From positions 21,866 through 85,865 of the forward strand of contig NZ_CAJHAR010000015.1 in the NCBI RefSeq assembly GCF_904846415.1: a stretch of 64,000 bases of DNA, in the 5' to 3' direction. Shown here one piece after another: positions 29,296 through 42,500 of this stretch. The notes beneath the pieces were generated by a model. That model searched no databases. It saw only the letters and a program-made list of their open reading frames with translations, and had not been told where the DNA came from. Every line of letters begins with the position of its first letter. Within the stretch, counting starts at the first letter, position 1. This DNA comes from Psychrobacter piscatorii. Lineage in GTDB: Bacteria > Pseudomonadota > Gammaproteobacteria > Pseudomonadales > Moraxellaceae. The position numbers and the translations under genes are program-made.

Positions 29296-31836
29296 TTATT
29301 TAGCTTGGTCGCCAAGCTTATAAGCCACGACATAATCACCAATCTTCGTACCTACTGAACCATGTCCACCAGCCACCAATACCACCATCTGCTCACCTTT
29401 AGAGTTCAAGTAAGTCATCGGTGTAGCCTGACCACCTGCTGGAATACGGACATTCCATAGCACATCGCCATTTTTTAGATCATAAGCTCGGAAGTTGTTT
29501 TCGGTTGCAGCAGACAAGAAGGCCACACCACCTTTGGTGATGATAGGGCCACCGATACCAGGGACTCCTAACTCAAACTTCAATGGAATAGGAGATAAAT
29601 CCTGCACAGTACCATTTTTGCGCTGATAAGCAATCTCGCCTGTGGCCAGATCAGCACCTGCGATTGTACCCCACGGTGGCTGCTGACAAGGTACGCCGAG
29701 TGGTGATAAAAATGGTCCCATTTCTACCGCATAGTCTGCACCTTCATTGGCATTCACACCTTGTTCACCTTTATTGGTTTCAACATCGCCAAGTGTGTCT
29801 TTAGGGATGAGTTTTGAGGTGAAGGCAAGGTAAGTGGGCATACCGAACATCACGCCGTTTTCAGGATCAACAGCAAGTCCGCCCCAGTTAAAGGTACCAA
29901 AGTTACCAGGATAGACTAAAGTACCATTGGTTGATGGCGGCGTGTAACGACCGTCGTAGTTGAGTTGGTTAAACTCAATACGGCACATCATCTGATCGAT
30001 GAGACTTGCGCCCCACATATCTTTTTCAGTCAGTTTCTCAGGCGCAAAGCTCAAGCCAGAGTAAGGCTGTGTTGGCGATGCATGTTCACCAGCAATGAGA
30101 TAGCCTTGCGGTGCATCACGCTCTTTGATAGGTACAATAGGCTCGCCTGTTGCACGGTTCAAGACGTAGACATCGCCTTGTTTGGTCGGTATAACCAACG
30201 CAGGTTGGACACCATCAACGGTATCTAAGTCAAGCAATGTTGGCTGAGCAGGCGTATCCATATCCCAAAGATCATGATGGACAAACTGCTGTACCCAGCG
30301 CGCTTCACCTGTTTTAAGATCTAGTGCAACCACAGAAGTGGCATATTTTTCTTCAGCAGCGTTACGATAGCTACCTAGCTGATCGGGTGTGCGGTTACCC
30401 ATTGGGAAATATGCTAATCCAAGCTCTTCATCAGCACTGGCTGTCGACCATGAATTTGGTGAGCTGGTGCGATAGACTTGGGTTGGATCGTTGACATCAA
30501 AAGGTGCTGTGTTGTCAGGATCGCCTGAATCCCAGTTCCACATGAGTTCGCCAGTATTAACATCATAAGCACGGATCACACCAGAAGGTGAGTTCACATC
30601 ATAGTTGTCGTTGACAGCACCAGCGACAATAATAACCCCACCTGCGACGACGGGTGCAGATGTTGAATAGTAGTAGCCTGCTTGTTGGAACGGCATGTTG
30701 TGCATGAGGTCTAATGCGCCATCTTCACCAAAGTCTTGACAGCGTTGCCCAGTTTTTGGATCCAGTGCATATAGCTTGGCATCAGAGGTTGGGATAAATA
30801 TCTTGGCATCACATTGCTTAGATGCGTTTTCAAAGGTATTTCCCGCGATTTTTTGTACCATTGTATCGCTAGCAGCAGCAGATGTGCTGGCGGCGACGGA
30901 CGTATCGTCAGTGGCACTATTGTCAGCTGCCTCAACAGTAGTAACTGGAGCAGTATTATCCGTGCCAGCTTGACCAGCATAGTAAGATACACCGCGACAG
31001 GTTTGATGCTGACGTTGGAGGTTTTCGCCAACCTTAGGATCAAACTTCCACAATGTCTCACCAGAGTCGGCATCTAATGCCAATACCCAGTTGTGAGGCG
31101 TACACATATACAAGGCGTTGCCGATTTTCAATGGTGTTGCTTGATAAGTGGTTTCACCAACGTCATTAGGACCTTTGACATCTCCAGTTTGGATTTGCCA
31201 AGCGAGCTCTAAATCTTTGACATTATCAGTGTTGATCTGAGTCAGAGGAGAGTAGCGTTGTCCATAGTCAGTACGGCCATACGCGCTCCATTCGCCATCT
31301 GGTGTTTGCTGACCATTTGATAGTGGATCGCCAAGATTTGCAGAATTGGCGTTTTGATCGCCGTCATCGTTGGCAGTCAAATCGAGCTCGCCCAATTTGT
31401 CGGTGGCATTATTGGCCATACTACCGAAAGAGAGCAGTGCACCCACAACCACACTGGCCATTAGTCCCCAATAATAAAGAGGACTTTTCTTAGCGTTGCT
31501 TGTGTTTGTTACTTGAGTGTGTTGCCCGTGCATCTTCTTAGAGACCCACGGTAAAAGCATCAATAAACCAAATATTAGCGGGAAGCCTAAGCGAGTTGCC
31601 AGCGCCCACCAATAAAATCCAGATTCCCAAAGCGACCATACTAGTGTCACAACGATAAATATCGCGTACACCCCGTAAGCACTCCAGTGTTTTTTGAACA
31701 ATAAAAATGCTGTCGTTAACATCATAACGCCAGCAAAAAGATAGTAAGGACTACCGCCTAAAGAGAGCAGATAAGCGCCGCCAATAAGCAAGGGGGCGGC
31801 AAAAACTGCCATAATGATCGCTACGAGTTTTTCCAT
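29296..31836 (-). CDS. gcd: Membrane-bound PQQ-dependent glucose/quinate/shikimate dehydrogenase
   Basis: The 846-residue protein has five N-terminal membrane helices (to about residue 145), then a PQQ propeller with SAYGRTDYGQRYSPLTQI, HHDLWDMDTPAQPTLLDLD (probable catalytic Asp) and a GNFGTFNWGG block near the C-terminal blades. It oxidises a sugar or a cyclic acid in the periplasm and feeds ubiquinone. Glucose (Gcd) versus quinate/shikimate (QuiA) cannot be settled by eye. It has an Ala/Thr/Ser/Asp-rich insertion near 280-320, absent from my memory of E. coli Gcd (796 residues). AGGTG nine bases before ATG 31836 supports that start over the GTG at 31848. Confidence 0.88.
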   Translation of the reverse strand: MEKLVAIIMAVFAAPLLIGGAYLLSLGGSPYYLFAGVMMLTTAFLLFKKHWSAYGVYAIFIVVTLVWSLWESGFYWWALATRLGFPLIFGLLMLLPWVSKKMHGQHTQVTNTSNAKKSPLYYWGLMASVVVGALLSFGSMANNATDKLGELDLTANDDGDQNANSANLGDPLSNGQQTPDGEWSAYGRTDYGQRYSPLTQINTDNVKDLELAWQIQTGDVKGPNDVGETTYQATPLKIGNALYMCTPHNWVLALDADSGETLWKFDPKVGENLQRQHQTCRGVSYYAGQAGTDNTAPVTTVEAADNSATDDTSVAASTSAAASDTMVQKIAGNTFENASKQCDAKIFIPTSDAKLYALDPKTGQRCQDFGEDGALDLMHNMPFQQAGYYYSTSAPVVAGGVIIVAGAVNDNYDVNSPSGVIRAYDVNTGELMWNWDSGDPDNTAPFDVNDPTQVYRTSSPNSWSTASADEELGLAYFPMGNRTPDQLGSYRNAAEEKYATSVVALDLKTGEARWVQQFVHHDLWDMDTPAQPTLLDLDTVDGVQPALVIPTKQGDVYVLNRATGEPIVPIKERDAPQGYLIAGEHASPTQPYSGLSFAPEKLTEKDMWGASLIDQMMCRIEFNQLNYDGRYTPPSTNGTLVYPGNFGTFNWGGLAVDPENGVMFGMPTYLAFTSKLIPKDTLGDVETNKGEQGVNANEGADYAVEMGPFLSPLGVPCQQPPWGTIAGADLATGEIAYQRKNGTVQDLSPIPLKFELGVPGIGGPIITKGGVAFLSAATENNFRAYDLKNGDVLWNVRIPAGGQATPMTYLNSKGEQMVVLVAGGHGSVGTKIGDYVVAYKLGDQAK

Positions 31837-32039
31837 GAGCGGTATCACCTGTTACATAGAAGCAAATGGACATGCAGTGATCGACACCCAGTACAATTAA
31901 ATGTCTAGGCGTCCAGCAATACATGCAGAAATAAAAACGAAATAAAACGTTGAATAACGTTCTAGACTGTATTTTATCACTTATACATAAGCTCGGTAAA
32001 GGTGGGGTAAGGTAAGACCAGCGGTTTAGCCCCTTTGTT

Positions 32040-32972
32040 TTAGTTGTCGAATTGTTTCTGACACAGCTCCATAAAGGCACGACCGTATTGGCGGATTTCC
32101 GCATCATCACGCACCGCCATCCAACTGGTGAAGCGCCCGAAGTGATCGACTGGTATGGCAGTTAGGTTCTGATAATGACTCGGTTCAAATGCCATTTCGG
32201 CAATAATACCAATGCCTAAGCCAAGTCCAACATAGGTGCTAATGACGTCAGCATCGAGCGCGGCGAGTACGATATCTGGCTCTAGACCTGCTGCTTCAAA
32301 GGTTTTATCAATCGCGCCGCGTCCAGTAAAGCCGCCGTGATAGGTCACGATGGGATAGCTGGCAAGAGTCGGCAAATCGATAGAGTCTTGCTTGGCAAGT
32401 TCGTGATCGCTTGGCACGATGACACGATGCGTCCAGTCGTAATAGCGGTAGCATCTGAGATAGTTATTATGAAGTAAGGACTCAGTTGCGATACCGATAT
32501 CAGCCTGACCACGAATCACCATCTGTGCGATGGTCTCAGGATCTGCTTGTTGCAAGATCAAGTTGACTTTGGGAAAGCGATCTTTAAATTCTTTCACTAC
32601 TTTCGGCAAGACATATCGTGCCTGCGTGTGAGTCGTTGCAATCGTTAGTGTACCGATATTAGGATTGTTGAAATCTAGGCTTAAATTTTCAATCGTACGG
32701 ATTTCAGCAAAGATGGACTCGATATGTGGCATAAGCGCCGTACCCATGGTGGTCAGCCCTGTCAGACGCTTTCCTTGACGAATAAATACTTCGGTCTTCA
32801 GTTGGTTTTCAAGTGCCGCGATATGCTTTGACAAACTTGATTGGCTGGTGTGTAGCACAGTCGCTGCTTGACTTAAGTTATAGCCATTAATCACCGTATG
32901 CCAGACTGTTTCCAACTGCTTGAGCTGAATTTGCAAATGTCGCTGATTGACTACTACATCGATTGCCATCAC
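32040..32972 (-). CDS. LysR-family regulator, CysB/Cbl-like
   Basis: The 310-residue protein has an N-terminal winged HTH (about 20-75, LSQAATVLHTSQSSLSKHIAALE) and a periplasmic-binding-like effector domain. HTQARYVLPKVVKEF, GQADIGIATE and ALDADVISTYVGLGLGIGIIAE are close to CysB and Cbl, which respond to acetylserine or sulfate-starvation signals. That role is by analogy. It lies about 200 bases upstream of the PQQ dehydrogenase in the same direction and could control it, but no operator was identified. Confidence 0.88.
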   Translation of the reverse strand: MMAIDVVVNQRHLQIQLKQLETVWHTVINGYNLSQAATVLHTSQSSLSKHIAALENQLKTEVFIRQGKRLTGLTTMGTALMPHIESIFAEIRTIENLSLDFNNPNIGTLTIATTHTQARYVLPKVVKEFKDRFPKVNLILQQADPETIAQMVIRGQADIGIATESLLHNNYLRCYRYYDWTHRVIVPSDHELAKQDSIDLPTLASYPIVTYHGGFTGRGAIDKTFEAAGLEPDIVLAALDADVISTYVGLGLGIGIIAEMAFEPSHYQNLTAIPVDHFGRFTSWMAVRDDAEIRQYGRAFMELCQKQFDN

Positions 32973-33336
32973 TGAATCCTATTGTGTAACAATACAAACC
33001 TTATCTATATCTGAAAGATTTGTATATGAAAGTAAAAACGTACAAATGTGCCATAAGAGCGTAGTGTAAAACAAAGCTATTATTCTTGTATATAATAAAT
33101 AGCTATCAATTTATGATAATTATGAATATAGGTTTTTATAGTCCTCTTGCTTTTACAGTATTTCTTACAGTCATTTAATTTTAGTCATTTGATTTATTTG
33201 ACTAGGATATGCGACTCAGAGTATTTAAGACTGTTGAATATCTAAATTTTAGGCATAAAAAAACAGCTACCTTATAAAAGATAGCTGTTCATGATTGATA
33301 GACTTACTCACTGTTCATTAATCTAATCAGTAATGC
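32973..33336. other. Intergenic region, CysB-like gene / katG end
   Basis: The 364 AT-rich bases hold the regulator's promoter region and the katG terminator. No gene is seen. Confidence 0.5.
33256..33289 (-). terminator. Intrinsic terminator after katG
   Basis: AACAGCTA and TAGCTGTT form an eight-pair stem with a 12-base loop. The minus strand continues into seven T residues. Confidence 0.65.
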
Positions 33337-36283
<2,947 letters not shown>

Positions 36284-37912
36284 ATGTCTGCTGTCAAATC
36301 TGTACCACCCAAACCTCCCATTGCCAAAAAATCATGGGGCGAGGCGGCGAAAGCCTATCTTGATCGGCGTGCTATGATCATGCTGTTTTTGGGTTTTGCA
36401 GCTGGTATTCCTATTTTGCTTATTTTCTCCAGCTTGTCGTTATGGCTTCGTGAGGCGGGATTTGATCGCAGTGTAGTGACGACCTTTAGTTGGGCGGCAT
36501 TGGGATATTCGTTCAAGTTCATTTGGGCGCCCCTAGTAGATGCGGTGCCGCTACCGATATTGACTAGATTACTGGGCCGCCGTCGTAGCTGGATTTTGAT
36601 TGCACAGCTCTTAATTATTTTGGCGATTTATATGATGGCCAGCATCAATCCGACCGATGAGAGCAGTTTGCACTATATGGCCATGGCAGCCGTGCTATTG
36701 GGCTTTTCATCCGCCACGCAAGATATTGTGGTCGATGCCTATCGTATTGAGCTTGCCCCTGCGAGTTTTCAGTCAGTATTGTCGGCAATGTATACCGCAG
36801 GCTACCGTTTAGGGATGATTTTTGCAGGCGCAGGTGCGCTCTATTTGGCAGATTATTTCGGTTCGACTGAAGAGTTATATAGTTACGAAGCATGGCGCAA
36901 TACTTATTGGATCATGGCAGCAGTGATGGGCGTAGGTGTGGTGACCACGCTGATAATTCGGGAGCCTGTGAGTGAGCAGATACGCATTGATCGTCCCGCC
37001 TCTGACTATGCCCGTTTGGTACTGGTGTTTGTATTGTCGGTCGCCGCTTTTATCATCGCTTTTGTCAATGTTGGTGCGTTACTGCCAGAGACAGACAGTG
37101 TGATGTTTGCTTTTTTACTTGAAGTGGTTCATCTCTTAGCAAGTCTATTGGTGGCATCGGTTGTGGGTTATCTGTCTGTTAAAGTGGGCGTGGTCAAACA
37201 AGAAATGGCTTATACCACTTGGGTTGAACCAGTCGTTGATTTTTTCCGTCGTTATGGCAAAAAAGCATTATTGCTACTGGCCTTGATTGGGTTATATCGC
37301 ATTTCTGACATCGTCGCAGGGGTAATTTCGAACGTCTTTTACCAAGACATGGGTTTTAGTAAGACAGACATTGCCAATGCTGTGAAGTTAGTCGGTGTCA
37401 TCATGGTTATTGCGGGTGGTTTTTTGGGCGGGATTTTGGCTCAAAAGATGCGCATGATGCAGGCGATGATGATTGGTGCCATACTGGCTTGTGTGACGAA
37501 TTTATTATTTGTCCTGCTCACTTACAACCCTGGTAGCTTACCGCATATGTATGTGGCCGTGATTTTCGATAATCTGGCAGCAGGTCTTGCCAGTGCGGTA
37601 TTCATCGCGTTCTTATCTGCCTTGACATCGATTCATTTTACTGCGGTACAGTATGCTATCTTTTCATCGCTAATGACGCTGATACCGAAAGTGATGGGTG
37701 GTTACTCTGGTGCTGTTGTCGACAATATGGGCTATCCGTTTTTCTTTATTTTTACCTTTGCGATTGGCGTGCCAATTTTGATATTGATTTACTTGGTCGA
37801 TAAACATATTGTCATTGGTGATAATGACGATATATACGGTGATAATGACAAATTAACAAAGGCAAATCCAAACCTGACCGATACCAATGAGCCGCCACGC
37901 GCGTCAGAGTAG
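36284..37912 (+). CDS. ampG: AmpG-family muropeptide permease (MFS)
   Basis: The 542-residue membrane protein has about 14 helices and the AmpG start: RRAMIMLFLGFAAGIPILLI, SLWLREAGFDRS and a YSFKFIWAPLVDAVPLP block, then SSATQDIVVDAYRIE. AmpG imports GlcNAc-anhydroMurNAc peptides for cell-wall recycling. The length fits (E. coli AmpG 491), with an acidic Asp/Asn-rich C-terminal tail. GGTGAG precedes the ATG. It begins a rightward run: prmC follows 52 bases later. Confidence 0.93.
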   Translation: MSAVKSVPPKPPIAKKSWGEAAKAYLDRRAMIMLFLGFAAGIPILLIFSSLSLWLREAGFDRSVVTTFSWAALGYSFKFIWAPLVDAVPLPILTRLLGRRRSWILIAQLLIILAIYMMASINPTDESSLHYMAMAAVLLGFSSATQDIVVDAYRIELAPASFQSVLSAMYTAGYRLGMIFAGAGALYLADYFGSTEELYSYEAWRNTYWIMAAVMGVGVVTTLIIREPVSEQIRIDRPASDYARLVLVFVLSVAAFIIAFVNVGALLPETDSVMFAFLLEVVHLLASLLVASVVGYLSVKVGVVKQEMAYTTWVEPVVDFFRRYGKKALLLLALIGLYRISDIVAGVISNVFYQDMGFSKTDIANAVKLVGVIMVIAGGFLGGILAQKMRMMQAMMIGAILACVTNLLFVLLTYNPGSLPHMYVAVIFDNLAAGLASAVFIAFLSALTSIHFTAVQYAIFSSLMTLIPKVMGGYSGAVVDNMGYPFFFIFTFAIGVPILILIYLVDKHIVIGDNDDIYGDNDKLTKANPNLTDTNEPPRASE

Positions 37913-37964
37913 CGTCGGCAGTACTTTCGCATTTATACATTCACAATATCTTTAAGAGTCACTT

Positions 37965-38837
37965 ATGACAGCATTGACCATTCGTCAAATCAAGCAGCAA
38001 ATTGGACAACTGATAAATGGTGATACGAGTAGTCAGATACCATCATTTTGGCTAACGGACTGGTTGTTGCATGCCATTGATAAACCGAAACTGTTTTTGA
38101 TGACGGATGACGACTATCAACTAACCGATAGTGAGCTTGCACAGTTCAATTCTGGTGTAGTAAGGATGCAGCAAGGAATACCGCTTGCTTATCTGACTGG
38201 ACAGCAGGATTTTTGGTCGCTGAATTTTAGCGTCGATGAGCACACCTTGATCCCTAGGCCTGATACCGAAGTGTTGGTCGAGCAAGTATTGAATTGGATA
38301 AATGCTCAGCCAGTATCAAGCAACCATAAGCACTTGCTGGATTTAGGTACGGGGTCAGGTTGTATCGCGATTAGTCTGGCTCATGAATTAAAGCACGCTG
38401 ATTGGCAAGTGGTGGCGGTTGATCTATCGCTTGAGGCGCTCAAGGTTGCTCAGCATAACGCTGTGAGTAATGATGTTACCCATGTTGAATTTATCCAAAG
38501 TAGCTGGTATCAAGCGCTACCCACTGGTGATGAGCATTGGTTTGATGTGATTGTCTCAAACCCGCCTTATATAGATGAAGAAGATGTGCATTTGGCGGGA
38601 CTAACCGCTGAACCGATTAGTGCGCTCAGTGCACCCAATCATGGCTTGGCTGATATCGAGCATATCGTTGTGCAGGCACCGAATTATTTGCGTACAGATG
38701 GACTATTGGCTATCGAGCATGGCTTTGACCAAGGTGCTGCGGTTCGACAGCTATTTTTAGACAGCGGCTTTGGATCAGTACACACGGTGCAAGATTATGG
38801 TGGTAATGATCGCGTCACGCTAGGGCAATGTGCATAG
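37965..38837 (+). CDS. prmC: Peptide chain release factor N5-glutamine methyltransferase
   Basis: The 290-residue SAM-dependent methyltransferase modifies the GGQ glutamine of RF1 and RF2. It carries the PrmC marks: YLTGQQDFWSLNF, LIPRPDTEVLVE, the SAM motif LDLGTGSGCIAISLA, and the substrate-binding NPPY in VSNPPYIDEED. The N-terminal helical domain is present. Length is as in E. coli (277). prfA, its frequent neighbour, is not in the window. Confidence 0.95.
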   Translation: MTALTIRQIKQQIGQLINGDTSSQIPSFWLTDWLLHAIDKPKLFLMTDDDYQLTDSELAQFNSGVVRMQQGIPLAYLTGQQDFWSLNFSVDEHTLIPRPDTEVLVEQVLNWINAQPVSSNHKHLLDLGTGSGCIAISLAHELKHADWQVVAVDLSLEALKVAQHNAVSNDVTHVEFIQSSWYQALPTGDEHWFDVIVSNPPYIDEEDVHLAGLTAEPISALSAPNHGLADIEHIVVQAPNYLRTDGLLAIEHGFDQGAAVRQLFLDSGFGSVHTVQDYGGNDRVTLGQCA

Positions 38838-38883
38838 ATAGGTTTTATGTGTCAGCTTCTTTAATGATAGGTTGTGAATAAAT

Positions 38884-39675
38884 ATGGCAAAAGAGTTAGT
38901 ACAGCTATCAGATGATGAGCTGCTCCGTTATGCACGGCAAATACTACTAGACGGTTGGGATATGGATGCTCAGCTGCGATTAAAATCAGCACACGTGGTG
39001 ATGATAGGGGCAGGCGGCCTTGGTTGTCCAGCGTCTGAGACACTGGTGCGTGCAGGGGTAGGATCTGTTCATCTGATCGATGATGATGCGATCGAGGCAA
39101 GTAACCTACAGCGCCAAACACTGTTCTTGCCTGAAGATATGGGTAAGCCAAAAGCGCTGACAGCGGCTGCTATGCTGGCTCGCATCAATCCTTTGATAGT
39201 AGCTTGCGGCACAGTGGCGCGGTTAAATGAAGACAACGCTTATGAGTTGCTCGATATGGCTTCGGGTAAGCCAGACTTATTACTAGATTGTACGGATAAC
39301 TTTGCGACTCGTGACGTCATTAATCGCATTAGCGTACGCTATGAAATTCCATTACTCTCTGCCTCGGCAATTGCGATGCAAGGGCAGCTGGCACTGTTTG
39401 AGCCACATCTGGACACAGGTTGCTATCATTGTGTGTTTGGCTCAGTCGAGCTTGATGAAGCCGCTGATGAGCGGACTTGTGCCAATTCGGGCGTGCTTGC
39501 GAGTACCACTGCTGTCATGGGTAACCTGCAAGCCAATACCGCCTTGCAGTATCTGGGATTAACCAAAAATCCACTGACAAACAAGCTGCTCATATGGGAT
39601 GGTAGTCAGATGCAGCAACGGCTGATGGGTTATAGAAAAGATCCAGAGTGTCATATCTGTAGCAGTCCCAATTGA
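38884..39675 (+). CDS. moeB: MoeB/ThiF/HesA-type adenylyltransferase
   Basis: The 263-residue E1-like enzyme adenylates the C terminus of a ubiquitin-like sulfur carrier (MoaD or ThiS). Motifs are the start YARQILLDGWD, nucleotide loop GAGGLGCPASETLVRAG, the R-finger stretch SNLQRQTLF, DCTDNF, and two Cys pairs for zinc (CYHC and CHIC). MoeB versus ThiF cannot be decided, because neither a moaD nor a thiS gene is adjacent. It lies 46 bases after prmC. Confidence 0.85.
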   Translation: MAKELVQLSDDELLRYARQILLDGWDMDAQLRLKSAHVVMIGAGGLGCPASETLVRAGVGSVHLIDDDAIEASNLQRQTLFLPEDMGKPKALTAAAMLARINPLIVACGTVARLNEDNAYELLDMASGKPDLLLDCTDNFATRDVINRISVRYEIPLLSASAIAMQGQLALFEPHLDTGCYHCVFGSVELDEAADERTCANSGVLASTTAVMGNLQANTALQYLGLTKNPLTNKLLIWDGSQMQQRLMGYRKDPECHICSSPN

Positions 39676-39749
39676 ATAATGTGCCTTTGATGTATCTTTA
39701 AATTATATTGTCTATTTTCAAATCCTTTCTATTACCATAGTTGTTTTTT

Positions 39750-41093
39750 ATGAAAATTCATCGTCCGCATTTGTTAAAGCATACCTTTAATGTCGTCAAC
39801 CGTGTTCGCCAAACCGCGAGTGTGGCAGGTCTTTCTGCGCTGAGAGTCGCAAAAGGGGAAAAACCTGATGCAATGCTACTCAAAGAAACCTTTGAGCAGT
39901 TAGGCACGACTTATATCAAAATCGGTCAGTTTATCGCTAGTACACCCTCGCTGTTTCCACGTGATTATGTCACCGCTTTTCAAAGTTGTTTGGATCAAAC
40001 CACGCCATTATCTTATGCTTATATCGAGCAAGTGCTAAAAGAAGAACTAGCGACTGAGGGTATAACGATTGATGATAAATTTGCTTATATCGATTCAGAG
40101 CCGCTAGCATCCGCCTCTATCGCTCAAGTCCATGCAGCCCGTTTGCATAATGGTGATGAAGTGGTGCTAAAGGTACAAAAGCCTGGTGTTGAGACGATCA
40201 TGCAGACCGACTTGGGTGTATTACACGGCGTGACCAAGCTACTTGAAATAGTGATGCCATCGATGAAGTTCGCTAGTATCGCGCCGATTATCGATGAGAT
40301 TCGCCTGCGTATGCTTGCTGAGACTGACTTTATTGCTGAAGCTCAAAATATCCGCGATTTTCAACAGTTCTTAGCGGTATCAGGCAACACTCGGGTAGTG
40401 GCACCAACCGTATATGAAGATCTGACCACCAAGCGTGTATTGACGATGAGCCGTCTATATGGGGTTTCTATGGTTGATGAATCGCTCATGCGTCAGTACT
40501 GCAGCGACCCTGCACAAGTCATGGCAGATACGTTAAATACATGGTTTGCCAGCCTTATGCTGTGCAATAGTTTCCATGCTGACCTGCATGCTGGTAATTT
40601 AATGCTATTGACCGATGGGCGTATTGGTTTCTTAGACTTTGGTATTGTCGGTAAATTAAAAGCGGAGAGCTGGCGTGCGTGCATGGGTATGATGCAAGCG
40701 ATGCAAGATAGTGATTATCAAGCGATGGCCCGTCATATGATTGATATGGAAATGACGCATGGCGGCAATAAAGTCGATGTGGTCGCCTTAGGTAACGATC
40801 TAGAGCGCATGATGATAACGATCATGGCAGAAGATAAGACCTTTACCAGCGGCGTACCGTTTAATAGTAAAGAGCAAGCCGACGAGCTCAATAAAATGAT
40901 GCTTGAGATTGTCGAAGTTGGCAAGCGTCACGGTATTCATTTTCCACGCGACTTTGCTTTATTGACCAAGCAAATGTTATATTTTGATCGGTTTATGCGT
41001 ACGCTAGCTCCTGATATGGATATGTTTAGTGATCAGCGTGTACAAATGCTAGGACAGGATACGACAGAAACAATGACGTTGAACGTGTCGTAG
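39750..41093 (+). CDS. ABC1/UbiB-family atypical kinase
   Basis: The 447-residue protein (from ATG 39750; a TTG three codons earlier is also open) has the ABC1 family's KxGQ motif in YIKIGQFIAS, the Ala-rich SASIAQVHAARL, VVLKVQKPG, HADLHAGNLMLL and DFGIVGKLK. These are the unorthodox protein-kinase-like core motifs linked to ubiquinone biosynthesis. It is shorter than UbiB (about 540) and lacks the usual C-terminal membrane helices, so it may be a second, distinct ABC1 protein. It follows moeB by 74 bases. Confidence 0.88.
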   Translation: MKIHRPHLLKHTFNVVNRVRQTASVAGLSALRVAKGEKPDAMLLKETFEQLGTTYIKIGQFIASTPSLFPRDYVTAFQSCLDQTTPLSYAYIEQVLKEELATEGITIDDKFAYIDSEPLASASIAQVHAARLHNGDEVVLKVQKPGVETIMQTDLGVLHGVTKLLEIVMPSMKFASIAPIIDEIRLRMLAETDFIAEAQNIRDFQQFLAVSGNTRVVAPTVYEDLTTKRVLTMSRLYGVSMVDESLMRQYCSDPAQVMADTLNTWFASLMLCNSFHADLHAGNLMLLTDGRIGFLDFGIVGKLKAESWRACMGMMQAMQDSDYQAMARHMIDMEMTHGGNKVDVVALGNDLERMMITIMAEDKTFTSGVPFNSKEQADELNKMMLEIVEVGKRHGIHFPRDFALLTKQMLYFDRFMRTLAPDMDMFSDQRVQMLGQDTTETMTLNVS

Positions 41094-41220
41094 TTCTTGC
41101 TGATATTTCATCTCGACCTAATATATCTAATAACTTCTCTATTTCTGCGTTTATTTATTATTGCTTTTAATTATCTAACACAAAGGATTGTGTGCTAATT
41201 GCCACAAAAATGGCGCTGTC

Positions 41221-42477
41221 ATGATGACTGCTATTAAAAGCCGTATCGCTCCTACCATCACCAATGAAGCTGCTATCGCCTGTATCGGTATGTACTGCAT
41301 GGCAGTTGTCATGGGCTATGGACGCTTCCTCTTTACCGCCACCTTACCTGATATTATGGTGCAATTGTCATTATCAACGACGATTGCAGGCTGGCTAGCA
41401 TCAATCAATTATATCGGTTACTTTATCGGTGCCCTCATTGCTATGTTTGTGCCTCAGCGCTCGACATGGCAAGCGATGACGCTTTGGGTAATTATAAGTG
41501 TTGTCACAACGATGCTACTCGTCGTACCAAATATGTCGTTAACTTTATGGTATATCATTCGTCTAATTGCGGGGATTGCAAGCGGGGTCGCGATGATTCT
41601 GAGCTCATCGTTTGTAATCCAAAACCTCAGTCCCGAGCGCCGTTCTATATTATCGGCCGTACATTACGCAGGTATTGGCGTCGGTATTAGTGCCTCTGCC
41701 ATCGTGACGTGGTGGCTGTTAAAATTAGGCTATCATTTTGATGTGATTTGGTTGGTCGCAGGCTGCACCAGTTTACCGCTGATATGGCTCCTTTATGCGA
41801 TAAAACCCAAACCAATAAATAGCTCAGAGTTACAGCAGAACGATTCGAAACAGCACGTATCAGTGCATCAGAGCTATTTAAACTTCAAATGCTCTTTATA
41901 TGAAGCCATTTCTGGACACCATAAAGCGCTTGCGTTACTTTTTGTGAGTTATATATTGGCAGGATTTGGCTATATCAGCTCAGCAACTTTCCTCCCCGTT
42001 ATGGCAGCGCAGCGCTTAACGACGCAGACCTATGCTGGATTGATGATTTGGCTAGTCGTCGGTATTTGTGCGATGTTGTCAAACCCGTTGTGGGGCGCGC
42101 TTGCCAAACGTATCGGTGAGATAAAAACCCTAATGGGTCTGACGGTATTACAAGCGTTTGGCATGTGTTTGCCTATATGGTTTGATGGTGCGCCTGGATT
42201 ATATGGCAATGCTGTTATTCTAGGTCTGACCTTCGTCGGTATGGTAGCGATGACACTCACGTTGTTTAAAAACATCAATCCTGCTTATTCTAATTTGCTG
42301 ATTGCATTGGCAACGCTCGCCTATGCACTAGGGCAGTTCTTGGGACCTTTGGTAACGGTAGCATTGGCAGGGCAGGATGGCAATTTCAATGCAGGGTTAC
42401 TGGTCGCGGCTATTGGATTGATGATTGGATTGATCTTAATCCTATTGTTCCGTAGACAATCACCAATGCTCGCTTAG
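41221..42477 (+). CDS. YbfB/YjiJ-family MFS transporter
   Basis: The 418-residue protein (from ATG 41221) has about 12 helices. ACIGMYCMAVVMGYGRFLFT and GWLASINYIGYFIGAL match the YbfB/YjiJ-type major facilitator group. The reading frame is open to a TTG at 41188, and the start is uncertain because neither has a clear ribosome site. The substrate is unknown. Its gene ends 23 bases before the convergent Lrp-type gene. Confidence 0.85.
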   Translation: MMTAIKSRIAPTITNEAAIACIGMYCMAVVMGYGRFLFTATLPDIMVQLSLSTTIAGWLASINYIGYFIGALIAMFVPQRSTWQAMTLWVIISVVTTMLLVVPNMSLTLWYIIRLIAGIASGVAMILSSSFVIQNLSPERRSILSAVHYAGIGVGISASAIVTWWLLKLGYHFDVIWLVAGCTSLPLIWLLYAIKPKPINSSELQQNDSKQHVSVHQSYLNFKCSLYEAISGHHKALALLFVSYILAGFGYISSATFLPVMAAQRLTTQTYAGLMIWLVVGICAMLSNPLWGALAKRIGEIKTLMGLTVLQAFGMCLPIWFDGAPGLYGNAVILGLTFVGMVAMTLTLFKNINPAYSNLLIALATLAYALGQFLGPLVTVALAGQDGNFNAGLLVAAIGLMIGLILILLFRRQSPMLA

Positions 42478-42500
42478 CGCTTTTAGCGCCTTCAACGCTG

